Shown piece after piece: positions 63,801 through 64,000 of a stretch of 64,000 nucleotides of DNA (position 1 is the stretch's first letter; every line of letters begins with the position of its first letter). Where the stretch lies: contig NC_087068.1 of NCBI RefSeq assembly GCF_963678635.1, positions 52,786,213 through 52,850,212 on the forward strand, read 5' to 3'. The stretch comes from Symsagittifera roscoffensis (lineage: Eukaryota; Xenacoelomorpha; Acoela; Convolutidae). The notes below the pieces were generated by a model that saw only the letters and a program-made list of their open reading frames with translations, was not told where the DNA came from and made no database searches. The translations under genes and the position numbers were made by a program.

Positions 63801-64000
63801 GAACCCACCCCGAGCACAAATATTCCGTTACTTTCGTATCGAAAATCGTGACAATACTATGAGTGAAAAAAGGAGGAGGTAACAATGAACGCAATGTTAC
63901 ACTCGGAGATTCTAACTGCAATTTAAACCAAAGGACACCTTTTGACAAATTTCAAAACATCCATCCTTGGTTTCTTCTAAAGCCTCCCTAGCGCCAAGAA
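60889..64000. repeat. Large repeat S, copy 2 (runs off the window)
   Basis: Matches 23307-26448. The left junction with repeat R is abrupt at TAGCAGACTAAATTC. Hairpins recur at 61061-61088 and 61813-61849. Relative to copy 1 it has a ~25-bp deletion near 61787 and an extra GAGACCCG near 61935, plus scattered substitutions after ~61770. The end is not seen. No gene was found within. Confidence 0.88.

Overview
This is a repeat-dominated, AT-rich window from an animal nuclear genome. The evidence is a BEL/Pao retrotransposon, Ty3/Gypsy remnants, long gene-poor stretches, dispersed non-autonomous repeats, and a few short exon-like blocks bounded by GT/AG. I see no operons, bacterial-type genes, rRNA or CRISPR. 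The exact animal cannot be named. A nematode or another small invertebrate would fit the BEL element and a tRNA-Tyr-like primer site, but that is weak inference.

Layout. (1) 1-17340 holds two decayed copies of one Ty3/Gypsy family facing each other: copy A on + (1-7653) and copy B on - (7944-17340). They form a giant imperfect palindrome around a 290-bp spacer. A has lost the protease segment, B has lost the RT fingers/palm start, both have internal tandem duplications, and both carry Asn at an integrase catalytic Asp. (2) 17341-23306 is a repeat graveyard: an LTR-like fragment, a MITE-like element with 35-bp terminal inverted repeats, a palindromic array of the GAGCGG motif, a 40-bp tandem repeat and one exon-like frame (22271-22518). 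(3) 23307-26448 is repeat S, at least 3.1 kb, present again at 60889-64000. (4) 26449-41027 is mostly unassigned DNA with diverged duplications. Candidate host exons on the minus strand occur near 31.7 and 37.5 kb. (5) 41028-41558 is the best host-gene candidate: two exons that splice in phase and encode the end of a Cys-rich protein. (6) 41934-44312 is a local tandem duplication, and 44.6-48.6 kb holds dispersed repeats with a TTCG-loop hairpin near one end. (7) 49162-59074 is a nearly complete BEL/Pao retrotransposon on the minus strand. It has 298-bp TG...CA LTRs, an ATTGG target-site duplication, a tRNA-Tyr-like primer site, gag and pol. (8) 59080-60885 is the other half of the repeat interrupted by BEL, followed by S copy 2.

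The most unusual object is the BEL element. Its 2.6-kb leader carries a roughly 1-kb array of 48-bp units that is open over long distances on both strands. It also carries a 157-codon ORF unlike any gag or pol domain, with a faint SGNH-hydrolase-like pattern. Gag provides the particle and RNA-binding zinc knuckles; Pol provides protease, reverse transcriptase, RNase H and integrase. Pol is broken by two single-base frame changes, both in homopolymers, and one TAA, so this copy is probably recently inactive or partly affected by assembly errors.
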